In this document: positions 46,353-56,900 of the stretch, piece by piece
How the letters are laid out: every line of letters begins with the position of its first letter
How positions within the stretch are numbered: position 1 is the stretch's first letter
The notes under the pieces: generated by a model
What the model was told of the DNA's origin: nothing
What the model saw: only the letters and a program-made list of their open reading frames with translations
Database searches by the model: none
DNA from: Straminergon stramineum
Lineage: Eukaryota > Streptophyta > Bryopsida > Hypnales > Calliergonaceae
NCBI GenBank assembly: GCA_963920665.1
Contig: OY987273.1
Span: 16,184,501-16,248,500 of the forward strand
DNA: 64,000 nucleotides
Direction of reading: 5' to 3'
Made by a program: the position numbers and the translations under genes

Positions 46353-47827
46353 AGTAGTAGTGCCATCTTCAATGCGCAAGTGCCTATGAAGCATAGGACA
46401 ACTGAGCAATTGATTTTTTGAATATTGTCTTCATTTATTCGAAGCTTGACACGTTGTTGAATAATGATATGTAGGAGTTTGAGAAAGTGATGCATCAACG
46501 CTTTGCTATGATAGATGTGAACAAGAATCACATGCTATCAAAGAAGAAGGGGGCGGAAGATAAAATGAGACTTATAAACAAGCTAAAGATTATTACCGCA
46601 CCTGCCCATGTATATAATTTGTGGAGTGAAGTCATCACCAACTCTATGCACGGATAGCTCTTCAATCCAGACACGCTCATGAAGTTCAACGAGAAAGAGA
46701 ACTAGAAGCAGGAGAGTTGCACTCTTAGTCAAGATTATTTCAAGCCATTAGGAAATCTCAGCTATGATGACTTGGGGAAGTTGGCAAAGCATATTTTGAA
46801 TTAGTTGGGAGTCAAACGCACCCTCAAGTATCCGAAGGTGACTATCAAAGCGATATCGTCGGTCCTCGATAGCTATTATAGTACTAAGGAGTGGGTGGAG
46901 TGTCGAAAACGAAAGCAACTGGTGAAGAGAGAGCTTCACCAAATTGACCCAAACCTTGGATTGTTCAACACCAACAACGAACTTATAGTTTCCAACTGGA
47001 GGGAATTCAAGAGAACCTGCAGTATTACAAGTGCAACTATGAACGTGTTGTTAGAGAGGCCCAGTGAGGCTTTTTTTGCACAAGCAAAGCAAGTGAAGAC
47101 CAGAAACAAAACAGCTACAGAGATATCACCTTTAGTAGTAGAGTTTTTTAGAGTCTTCCTCGAGAAACAGAATCATTTTGTAGCTCCAACTAGCATCACT
47201 TATCTCCGACCCTACCGAATTTTGGAGAATAAGCATTTGTTGTGGCTGTGCATGGCATGGACTAGCACCACGGCCAGGGAGGTGAAGTTGGGGGTCATTG
47301 ACTTCATAACTATCCTGGGCATATTGTAGAAAGAGAATTCCACAATGGAGAAGACATTCTTCTACAAAGTCTTGACCTCCATGGAAAAAATGAAGCAGCC
47401 TCTCTTGGAGGAAGTGAAGTCCTAGTTATTTATTTGTGATGATGAGAAGGACCAGGCCCAAGTTCTTGCATATGTCGAGAGGAATGAAGTTCTTAAGACT
47501 TTCCACATGCAATGCGCAGATTATTATTCAGCAAAGAACGAACATCTAATGGATTTGCTAGCAAACAACGCTAAGGCGCTCAAGAAAGTGCTGCTCATGT
47601 TTCTTCAAAGCCTGGATAATGTGTACAAAGCAAGAATATATCCGAAGTTCATAGCTCCAGATACACTGGTGTACAAAGAAGCATGAAGATACAATGAGCT
47701 GCCTTTCAAAATGTACAATATGGAGCTCAAAATGGAATTCTACCTATGGGTTGTGAAGAAATTTTGTAATCGAGAGTCTAGTGTCTTCTCTGTCTTTGTT
47801 GGTGGCAAATTGACGTGTGTTGCATTG

Positions 47828-48020
47828 GTAAGTGACAGAATGCAATTTAGATCGGTTCGACCTGATCTGCACTATTGGACGTAATTCATTTAGTTTCTCC
47901 AGCAATCAAATTTCATAGAATGTCACCATTTATTATACTTCATGCTTATTCAGGTCGGTTCAACCTGAAATGCAATAACCACGTAATTCTAAACTAGACA
48001 TTGATGTGAACACATTGCAG
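47828..48020 (+). other. Intron of the ParB-like gene carrying two palindromic sites
   Basis: The donor GTAAGTGACAG follows GTTGCATTG, and the acceptor GAACACATTGCAG precedes ATGAGTTCAG. Joining the exons keeps frame (KLTCVAL then MSSVNVYIVVPD). Two copies of the palindrome lie inside, at 47,840-47,872 (GCAATTTAGATCGGTTCGAC...) and 47,945-47,976 (ATTCAGGTCGGTTCAACCTG...). Confidence 0.75.
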
Positions 48021-48388
48021 ATGAGTTCAGTAAATGTATACATAGTAGTTCCAGACATCGAATTTGACTTGTGGAGCGACATTGCTACTCTAGCATTGAA
48101 GCTCGACAAAGACAATTTCCTGGACATTGGATACCTTGTTGATGCCACACAGTTTTCGGCAGTGATGGGGTTACAGTCGACACCTTCTTCAACTAGGATG
48201 AGGACTAGGTCTACAACAGGGTCCTTGAGTAGTCGGGTAGAAAAGAGGAAGGCTGCAATCTATGATGAAGAAGAGGAAGACAACGATGAGGAGGAGGGCT
48301 CTAATGATGAAGCAAGTCTTGATGACATGTCGACTACAGGTCGATCTGCCTTCCAAGATCCACCATGGTCGTCTACCTCTTAAGGATT

Positions 48389-49050
48389 GCACGCTTCAAG
48401 AGGAGTGTGTGCTACTCCAATGACTCCTTCCTCGAATACGTGCCCGACAAAGAAGAGGAAGGTAGACCCCATGAAGTTTGTTGTAGAAATGTTAGCTTCT
48501 CTTATGAGGCAATAGGAGAGTATGTGTCTGGACCAAGTGGAAGATACGGCGGAGAATAGAAGGCTCTAGGAGGAGACGAATTGAGGGTTTGCTTCCTTAA
48601 CAAAAAGTATGATTATGAAACAGAAGCAGAACCGAGAAATGTGGCAGCAATATTTGAACAAAAATGAAGCCACGTTGATAGCATCCCTACAGCCTACCTC
48701 TACTTCGCAACAATGCTTGATTCATAATTAAGCTAGTGGATCAAACGATAGCGCAGTGTTTGTTCCGCAAGAGGCTACAAAAGTGTTTACACCACTTCCT
48801 ACTAGCGCCCAAGAATCTAACCCTCCTCCTCCTACCAATGATACTGATGCAGGTCCATCTCTCCTGTTAGAGAAGACAAAATCCACCAATTTAGAGGTTG
48901 CTATGCACGAGGTGGCTGAAGTTACACCAAGAGATATGGAGGATGCCGGCACCAAGCCAAACCTGCTTGTGGAACCAGCCAATGTAGTACTCGAACTGGA
49001 TACGGTTCTTGGCGAAGGTTCACTAGCAAGTTCTGCTCAATAATCACTCG
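48389..49050 (+). pseudogene. Coding-like region, family unknown
   Basis: Frames are interrupted by stops but keep protein-like composition, for example ATKVFTPLPTSAQESNPPPP and LEVAMHEVAEVTPRDMEDAG at 48,756-49,043. It probably belongs to the ParB-like gene's C-terminal exons or to a linker gene before the phosphatase. It is Pro/Ser/Glu-rich with no domain. Confidence 0.35.
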
Positions 49051-49059
49051 ATGTCATTT

Positions 49060-49089
49060 GTTTTAGCTCGACTCGAGCTGATTTGTATC
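49060..49089. repeat. Weak palindromic site
   Basis: TTTTAGCTCGACTCGAGCTG followed by ATTTGTA has the dyad but a diverged core. Confidence 0.4.
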
Positions 49090-49694
49090 ATTGGGTGTTA
49101 TATGTAGATATAGTATAGGTTTAGGATTTTTGCAGTGGAGAGACATGTTTACCAATGAACTATGGAGTGTCAGAGTTTAAATTTTAATTGTATATATTCA
49201 AACTCAATTCCTGAGCTAGTATTATATAGCACTCACACAGAGTATCATTTTGTAAATCATGAATTGCAGGGCCACTGAATTTGCCAATTGTCTCCGCATC
49301 ACCGTGTGCACCTACTATATAATCACATCCTCTATCATTTCCTCTCTCTGTAACTAAAGATGAAGTCCATCGGAGCACGGCCCCCAGAGTTGAAGTGCAG
49401 AATGTGGCTATTGTTCAAGAATGAAAAGCAGCCTTCACAATACCTTGTAGATCCTTTGAAAAACAAGTAAGCGTCAGTCTTCTATCTGTTCATACTTCGA
49501 TTGGTCCTTGTATATATTGCCACTGTGCTCTACCATTTGTACTTTTTGGTGAGTACCAATTTCTATGTGATTTCGCTATACGTCTGGAATGAGACAATAT
49601 AGCATTATAACTATCTACGCATTCGCCCGTTTGATGGTAGGAATCCGGTCCTCCATCTGGTCTTGGAGGAACTTCGGAGGGCGTCAATCGGCCA

Positions 49695-50440
49695 TTCAGG
49701 TCTAGGGTGGTAGAGAAGTGGATCAATGTTATCTTGGACCTAAATGGCATTCTATGTGTTTGTGAAGATTGGAAGTCCAAGGGGTTGTCGCATAAGCGCT
49801 TCAAAGACTCCTCAAGATTGCACTCAGCCATAGAACCCGCTTTAGTAGAACCAAAGGTTGTGTGGGTGAGACCCACTTGCTTTGATTTCCTCTCAGAGCT
49901 AGGAAAAATTGTAGTGATATCGGTGTGGAGTTCTATGAAAAAGTCCACCACTGAGATGATTTGCAAATATCTTCTTCGAGGCTTAGTGGGACCCTTTCTT
50001 ATTCTTGGGCAAGACTCTTGTCAAACTATTAAGAACAAAGATAGAGCCAGAAGGTTGTCTTCCTTGAAGGAGCCATGGACAAATAAAGACTTGTTCTTGA
50101 AAAATCTAGATATGTTATTCAATGGCTCTAGAGGAAGCTTTAGTGCCAACAATACTGTCATTGTGGACGACGGCCCAATAAAACATATAATGAACAAGTC
50201 TGATAATGTCATTCTACCAAACTCTTAGAGTTATAGGGGAAATGGTCCGAGGGATACTTTTCTACTTGAAATACTGCTTCCTTGGTTTAAGCGTCTACAT
50301 GTTGCTCATGATCAAGGGTTGAAGTCATTAAGGGAAAACAGTCCAAGAAGAATTGGGCGGCAAATGCTATGCGATGAAAGGAATCGAAAAGAATACAACA
50401 AGCTCATGGACGTAGTTTGTGCGTCTTCTAGTGTAAATTA
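49695..50440 (+). pseudogene. FCP1/NLI-like phosphatase domain protein
   Basis: The plus frame from 49,707 reads VEKWINVILDLNGILCVCED near its start, WVRPTCFDFLSELGKIVVIS and VWSSMKK in the middle, and NNTVIVDDGPIKHIMNKSDN towards the end. It stops at 50,226-50,228; past that TAG the frame continues (LLEILLPWFKRLHVAHDQGL) to about 50,430. The order DLxxxL, WxRP-x5-FL, V-x-SSM, VDDxPxKH matches FCP1/NLI-interacting-factor HAD phosphatases. The catalytic motif is DLNG, where the family usually has DLDxT, so the second Asp is Asn. Whether this was already inactive in the living element is unknown. It lies downstream of the ParB-like gene on the same strand. Confidence 0.7.
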
Positions 50441-50489
50441 GGTTAGCTCCTAAAGAGCTCAATTCAGATTGGCATGGTTTCATTAGACT

Positions 50490-50520
50490 TTCATTTCAGC
50501 TCGACACGACTTGAATTGTA
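50490..50520. repeat. Dispersed palindromic site downstream of the phosphatase
   Basis: ATTTCAGCTCGACACGACTT followed by GAATTGTA. A weaker neighbour at 50,459-50,482 starts CAATTCAGATTGGCATGG. Confidence 0.65.
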
Positions 50521-50699
50521 CATATTTGTTAACATAGTTATGAATGAAATTGTTTCTTGGTTTCATGGATGCAATAGTGTTCATGCATTTACATTGGTTT
50601 GACGTTAGTCCTTTGATACATGTCCGAGCAAACTCACGCATGTTGTGTTCTTTGTTTTTACGCATTTGGATAGACCTTTGTTTTAATTTTAGTTCTTAT

Positions 50700-51300
50700 C
50701 AGATAATTGGCACTCCGACGACCCATGTCCTAGGAAGTGGACTTGCTTGCACAGCGTCCGCAGACTCCATCTGGGTCTATAGGCAATACTTAATCCTCAG
50801 CACTAGAAACTTCCTGGGATCAGCAACTATCGCGAATTCCACGATGGACTTCTCACCGAAGCCTATCAAGGACAATGTGGTTGACAGCCCTCCTAGTGGA
50901 AGGAAATGACACCACTCTCATGCTCCCCATCTCCATTGTGATCTATGGGCCATCCTACCTCAGTGACACCCTCCGACAAAGTCCCTCAGAGGAAGCTTTA
51001 TGAGGACTTGGGATGTCAAGTCGCTCCAGCAGTGTTGAAGTCTGAGGTTCCATCTATGACACACCATTCACTCCCCAATATAGCACCTTGGATTCCACGA
51101 CACCACGTACCGTCTAAAGGGGGGCAAATGAAGCAGTTGCACGATGGAGTATCTCGCAGTTGCTACTCGACTCCAATTTGGGATGCATGGAAGCGGAAGT
51201 CATTGGAGGCGTAGCGGCGGGACTATTGGCGTAAGTATAAAAAGATGGAAACAGGGTATAGTCGAGGACCAGAGATTTTGATGGCAGTTCAGTAAATCAA
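50700..51300 (+). pseudogene. Coding-like region after the phosphatase, family unknown
   Basis: Two frames look like protein: IIGTPTTHVLGSGLACTASA (near 50,702) and MGHPTSVTPSDKVPQRKLYE (from 50,945) through IPRHHVPSKGGQMKQLHDGV. They are in different frames, so one indel or intron separates them. No domain is recognised. Confidence 0.35.
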
Positions 51301-51596
51301 GAGCAAGTCACACTCGTAATAGTTGTCTATATGACAAATTTTGTTTTTGTAAATAAATGATAGCAATGATAGATACTACATAGAACCCTATGTGAGATAC
51401 AAGGATGGCTTCTTTCATGGGATCGTATGCCCTAAATCTAGGAAAAAATTTTGTACATTGTTGCAATCCTCATACTCAAGGATATGATGTTAGAGACTAT
51501 GTTGAAGGCATCTGCACCAATGAATGCAGTCCTTGATCTATTACAAACTGGGTATTCAAATTAAAGCACCTCATCTTCGTCAGTTGGAGCAGTCTT

Positions 51597-51890
51597 GCAA
51601 GTAGATTGCTTGTGAATATGAGGGCATGGTAATTGAATAATGAAGTGGATGTTGAACTTTGACTGGATCTAGGCAAGGAAGTTGTAGAATTAGAAATATG
51701 CAGGCGTCACTATAAGCATTTTCATAAACAGCAATCTAAAGAAGACTGTGAGGATTGCAATTTATGAGAATGCTCAATGGCGTCTGGATATTTGTTTTTC
51801 TACAACTTCCTTGCCTAGATCCTGCCAAATCTCATCATGCTCTTCATTCTTCAATCACCATGCCCTTGTCTTCTCAAGAAATCTACTTGC
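51597..51890. repeat. Long near-perfect hairpin (arms about 137 bp, loop 18 nt)
   Basis: The arm 51,597-51,735 is the imperfect reverse complement of 51,754-51,890. Shared blocks include GGATCTAGGCAAGGAAGTTG / CAACTTCCTTGCCTAGATCC and GGGCATGGT / ACCATGCCC. Both arms, read outward from the loop, encode a similar peptide (right arm LQLPCLDPAKSHHALHSSIT; left arm LQLPCLDPVKVQHPLHYSIT). It is therefore an inverted duplication of a once-coding segment. A transcript would form a long double-stranded stem. It lies 0.3 kb inside the right end of the giant element. Confidence 0.8.
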
Positions 51891-52178
51891 AGTGTCTAAC
51901 ACGTTTGATGGAGATCAAGAACTTAGTTGCTAGGAATGTAACTTACAATAGGCCATGTGTGTACAAGGATTTGTTGATAATATACATATAATACATAGTT
52001 ATTTGCTTATGATGTTTCATTTATTGGATTACAATTCACATTTATTGCATGATGTTTTGAAATTTTGTATTTCTTCAAAGGTTTTGTATGTGATTGTTGT
52101 GCTTTCTAGAGTCAAGGGACCACGTATTATTTTCACATTTACAATAAATAGTACGTTTAAAACTCTTATTTAAGTGGA

Positions 52179-52206
52179 AAACTCTCATTTTAATGAATAT
52201 GATGTT
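52179..52206. repeat. Terminal inverted repeat, right (giant element)
   Basis: AACTCTCATTTTAATGAATATGATGTT-type end; its reverse complement begins with the same 20 bases as the left end at 25,509. Confidence 0.85.
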
Positions 52207-52210
52207 TAGG
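52207..52210. repeat. Target-site duplication TAGG, right
   Basis: TAGG matches 25,505-25,508. Confidence 0.85.
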
Positions 52211-53308
52211 TCCAAAATATTGCAAGTGGCATGTGTCACTTTCTAAAAAATGTAAGAACCATGCGGGCTTTTTCCACTACATCTGTCACCGAGGCTTGCT
52301 TTCCCTAATCTTTAAGCAACAAATTCAAGGCGTGCACCACGCAACCTTGAAAAGAAATATGTGGATACTTCTCTATTATAATTCTACACCCTAAGGAGTT
52401 TACAAGAGCATTGTCCATTGTGATTTGTACCACATTCTCCGACCCCACCTTCTGTTTGAATTCATCCAAAATAGTTACCAAATACTCTGCATTTTTTTCG
52501 AACCCACTTATATCCATGGATCCCAAGAATTTCTCCCTCGCAGAAGACACAAGCATGGCATTCACCAATGGTTGATTTGTAAGTGAGCTCTATCCATCAA
52601 TAGAAAGGGTTGCACCAGATTTTCTTATACTATCCTCAGTCCTCTTATGTAGCTTCACCTCAAGATCTTCCTTTGCTTGGTCCAACAATTTTGTTCGTAG
52701 GGCAAGATACGATGGAGGGTTGTATGATTTTTTGAACTTTGCTGTCTTCTTTACTACTTCTTTGAATGCCATAGATTGAGAAACTGCAAATGGTATGTTT
52801 GCCGAATAGAAGCAATTAGTCCATACCGCATCCAAATTTCATATGTCTACTTCTTCAAAACCATCTACTAGTCGGCTTGTCTTTGAGGCCTACTCGTGGA
52901 AGACGGTAGGGTTGGACATTGTCCACTTGATGTTTTAGCATTAAGATTTATCTTTGAAGATGCATGACCTATTTGTTCTGGCATTGGGCTTGAATCTTCT
53001 TGTGTTGAACGTAGTGAGTCCCTTCCATTTGAGATGTTGCTAGCAACTCTCACTATATTTTGGCCATCCACGTTGTTAAGGGCCAATGTTGGTGGAAACA
53101 TCCTTTTACAAAGGCCAAAAAGACTCTGAATTGATGATGTCAATTTTAGACTTAGGCTTATTTCTTTGTCTCGAACACCTTCTTTGCCTTCATATCCCAG
53201 GTGACTCAACATCTGGCTCTTCAGATTTGCAAACACCAAGTCACATGCCTTGCATTGCACTTTACCGCTTGATGGAACACTATACCAACTACAGAAGCCC
53301 TTACTCAT
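52211..53308 (-). pseudogene. hAT transposase, N-terminal half (copy 2)
   Basis: The frame from 53,308 has the BED-like finger (VQCKACDLVF...MLSHLGYEG). Then follow VWTNCFYSANIPFAVSQSMA-type sequence and the DUF659 part with SIDG-stop-SSLTNQPLVNAM, NVVQITMDNALVN and QGCVVHALNLLLKD. All have clear counterparts in copy 1. It ends HMPLAIF just before 52,211, where the giant element begins. There is at least one frameshift between 52,868 and 52,835, and TAG stops lie near 52,588 and at 52,305-52,307. The C-terminal half is at 23,208-25,504. Confidence 0.85.
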
Positions 53309-53940
53309 TGTGAAAAGCTTCCTTCAAGTTCAAGTTTCAATCCCATCTCAAGTTTCAATCAATCGATCAAGTCACATATATGAAATATAATGTATATGTG
53401 AAGCCTTGGAAACCGGAGTCCCCTTGTCCATTAAACTATACATTACCAAGCAAGAGACACAAAAATTGCAGCTCCTAGCCCTTGGAAATCTTAACATTCC
53501 ATTTCTTAAGAGTGCTTGCAAATGTCTTCTTCCTTACTCTTATACTTTTGAGCTACTGAGTGCCCTATGGTTTGAAAGTTATCGTTGGACAATTGCCAAC
53601 AGATGAGCGGATGGGGTGGACAGGCTATCTTCTTTAAAATTAGTTTTGTAGTCTAGGGTGGCGAGGGTGTATGGATTATTAGATTATCCTTTATCAAAGG
53701 GTTACAAAACAAGTACAAAGTGGTACAATAAAATATTCATTTGAATTTTGAACGAACAATAAACTAGAAATTGGATATACCATGTATCCTTGAATTCAAC
53801 ATAGTCAAGTGAAATTTTAATAATGAAGCAAACATATATATATAATGAAATGAAATGAAAACATATTTTCCTTGCATACATGTATATGCATTACAAGTAC
53901 ATCTCCATGAATACAGTGGATGATGTCGTAGTTGTGAAAA
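53309..53940. other. Intergenic region of hAT copy 2
   Basis: Equivalent to 37,510-38,450 in copy 1, including the similar block CATTAAACTATACATTACCA at about 53,430. The GC-rich GCGGACGG array is largely missing; only GATGAGCGGATGGGGTGGAC near 53,602 remains. Confidence 0.5.
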
Positions 53941-53943
53941 CTT

Positions 53944-56900
53944 CTAAAACACACAATGCATAATTATATTTTCAACGCCACAAATATAACTATGTAAGTC
54001 TATGCTATAAAATTCAACATTTCCCTCATAGTTTTGGCCACCATTATTTTCCTCCACATGACGAGATGTCCCCTCCTTCTCCATGAGTCTTGTACTTGTT
54101 CGACGAGGGTGCGAGTGAAGACTATGTCTACCACTTGTCCCTCCAAGGCTAGCTTCTACCTCCATGTCAACCCTCTCAAATTGTCGTTTTGTTTCCAGAG
54201 AGTGATCATCCTCTTTTTCAATCTTCCGTTCACTCTTCTTTAGAGTTATGTCGACTTTGTTGGCCTTCAAAGCCATCACAGCACGATCCACATTGTCGCA
54301 CCCTTTAGTAACACTTACCCCTTAAGTTCACCTTCCAATGCTTTCCAAGCACTTAACACTTTAGTGACACCAAGGGTCACACTCTCCTAACACTGCACAT
54401 GCCACGCACCTCCAATGTTAGGTTCCAACTCGAGTTATAGGATTTCCCATTCCTTTGTGACTCCCAACACTTCCATTCCAACCTTTAACTTCCACAAGAC
54501 ACCGGGCATGTCATTTGATGACATGGGGCGGAACTTCAATTGATGTCTAAGCACTTGGTGGAGGCACTACTCCCCATCGGTGCTAACCACCCTTGAATGA
54601 GACTCAACTTCCCACTAGGCCCAACCCAACTCATTTCGGAACTCACCAAACAAGACACACACCATGGCCTAGTGTAGAGTGGGATACCGTCCAACCGGTA
54701 TCAAGGAGTGCACAAGCACTCTACGGTAACACATAAGTGGTGGTGAGGCTCCAACACTAACCTCACCACCCGGGGCCACTTAGACTCACCATGGCACCAT
54801 CTAAGAAAGAGGAGGGAGACCACCCCTCCTCATAGTACTCTTTGTGGGATTCGGCACCCCCCCATACTAGAGGTCACCGGGAACCCTCAAGGTGCTCCCC
54901 ATCTTGGAAGACCACCTAATTCCAAGTGGTATCCCCCAAACTGGACCTCCAAAGACTCCTGATCTTTCCATCGAGATAACTTTTAGCTTCGATCTCCAAA
55001 TCCCAAGTGCGAGCCCACTTTCGTGATCTAAATTTTCATAGATCATTGTGGACTATTCACTTTCCCCAATACGACAAGTATTGAGGAAGTTATAGCCCTC
55101 CAAAGGTACAAGTCCCTTGGGAGGTGTAGTTCTCCGGGGCTCCACCCTCTTTGGATGCTTATAACTTATATCTCATAGCTTGTCTCTTCATGAGCCTTAG
55201 AATTCTAGAAATTTTGTCTTCTTAGCTTTCCAATGATATGCGGCATGCCCTATTTGGCTCAAAGGAATCCTCCCAAACCTTGTTTCCCACATCCCCATGC
55301 CTCGAGACGCAACCGGGACACTTCTAACTTTGAGGAGCCATAACTTTTGACTCCCAACTCGGATTCTTGCGTTCTTTGAACCCATGGACGCGTCTTCTCA
55401 CAAGCTTTCCAAGCATGTGCAACACGCTCCCCTAATTCATCTGGATCAAAGCGCTGCAACACTCTGACCACTTGGGATTGTTAGTCTCCCTCACCCCATC
55501 TCTTGCAAGGCTTGGGGAGTCACCCCCAACGTCCCCCTTGCTCACCAAGGTGGCATGGGCATGCCTTGTAATGAGGGTTGTGACACACATCATCCATCAA
55601 TTTTTTTATTGTTGCATCCTCACATTTCACATGGAGCCGAAAGGGACATTTTCCTCCCCTAAATAAGACCACAACTTCATTATAACCTCATTCATTTTGT
55701 GTCAAATGCTTTGGCAACATCTTCCATTTTATTTTTTGTCATTGAGTTACTGTATAGGTCCACCACGAAACCAACTTTTGTTGCTTCTTCTAATTTTGAT
55801 AAAATGAAGGCCCGCCCTACCAATTCCGTATTGTATCCCTCTAATTGCTTAATGACCTTAGGATTTCACTCCACCTCCACCAAGAGGTCATTTGGACCTT
55901 ACTTCATCCATTCTTTTTTAGGAATTCGGAAGAATTTTTGATGTTGTGAGTTCTAATGCCCTCCCATGCTACGACAAAACAATTTTGAAGACTTGCTATT
56001 AGGAATCCCAAAGGCACGCAATTCTACCTCCACATCTCGTGTCATCTAGAAGAACTTATCTTTAGGGGTGGTAGGGCCATTGGACATCTCATGGGATTGT
56101 TGTTTAGCATCCTACTTCATTGGTTTTCCCCAATGCAAGTAGTTTTGGAAGTTGTGTAGCCCTTGGTCAAGTGGAAGGGTCCACCTATTGTATTCGTGTC
56201 CCGATGGCATACAATGCAAAATCCATAGTATTTCATACAACCTTGGACTTAAAGAAATGTGACACTCCAAACAACGACGTTGAAATTCCACTGATCTTTG
56301 AATGCAAAAGTCATGGAAAGTGTGGCGACATTGACCCAATGCTATAGCTCCTTCAGGCCCGAAACAACCTTGACAAAGAAAACAATGACCTTCCAAGATG
56401 GGAGTATTCAGGAAAACTACCCAACTCAAGTTGTTTGTCGTGTTGATGGAAGTGAGCTGACAACGTACTATAAGGGACCCATCCTTTTTCTAGTTCCAAG
56501 GCCCAATTGATGTTCTTTGTATCATTCATATCATAGGTCTTGCCCTAGTTTAAGTGCTCATACATTCTATCCATGTTCCCCCAAACCGTAAGTTTTAAAT
56601 TAGGGTCCTTTCTTTCGTCCTCTAACTTCTCCGCAAAACGCAAATGAGAGCTCCTCACATTCTTGTATGCTGCATCTGATTTGAGTACATACCTCAAGAG
56701 CCCTTTTATGAGACTAAATGATATAGAGGATTGTTCCTGGAGTTGCCTCGTCCACATCACCCAACATAAGTTTGCCTTTTCCATTAGAAGGATTTCACTT
56801 AGGAACTCTACTTGTTCTATTTGTTTCATTGTGGACTCGGCCTCATTCTTTGCTCGGATTGCCAAATCCAATTGATGCTTTAAGTCTTCAACTTTATAGT

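Larger units (their letters stand above)
44799..48383 (+). pseudogene. ParB/Srx-like domain protein gene, multi-exon, broken
   Basis: Collinear plus-strand frames run from a start near 44,799-44,829 to the stop at 48,383. They begin with a short heptad-like region (MEDQIQNLNAYF) and an acidic stretch. At 45,780-46,110 comes a ParB/Srx-like segment: RVLETHLVESMMN, then LFYIINGQHSVAASRKMMEE and FEKWNCFIVW. This follows the ParB N-terminal layout (helix, Y-x-I-x-x-G-(Q/E)-(H/R)-R-x-x-A, then V-x-V). A long alpha-helical-looking region (to 47,827) and an acidic C-terminus (EEEEDNDEEEGSNDEASLDD) follow. An intron at 47,828-48,020 is clear. Many Trp codons read TAG (for example at 46,176), so the gene is dead. 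ParB-like proteins bind or cleave DNA; the function here is unknown. Confidence 0.6.
25509..52206. mobile_element. Giant DNA transposon (26.7 kb) inserted in an hAT transposase gene
   Basis: The left end AACATCATATTCATTAAAAT is repeated inverted at the right end (52,179-52,206) and flanked on both sides by TAGG. The hAT reading frame broken at 25,504 resumes at 52,211: across the joined flanks it reads HMPLAIFWTYKKDLNLLMP, against HMPLALLRKYSPNLGLLMP in copy 1. The interior contains a DUF7869-type transposase relic near the left end, palindrome arrays, a ParB/Srx-like gene, an FCP1-like phosphatase, a long hairpin near the right end, and a nested complete hAT. Without the nested hAT and its duplication it is about 19.4 kb; the N gap makes sizes approximate. 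A 4-bp duplication is compatible with Sola-, Chapaev- or Academ-like groups, and I cannot assign it. An alternative is that some internal modules are separate nested insertions with ends I did not find. Confidence 0.85.
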
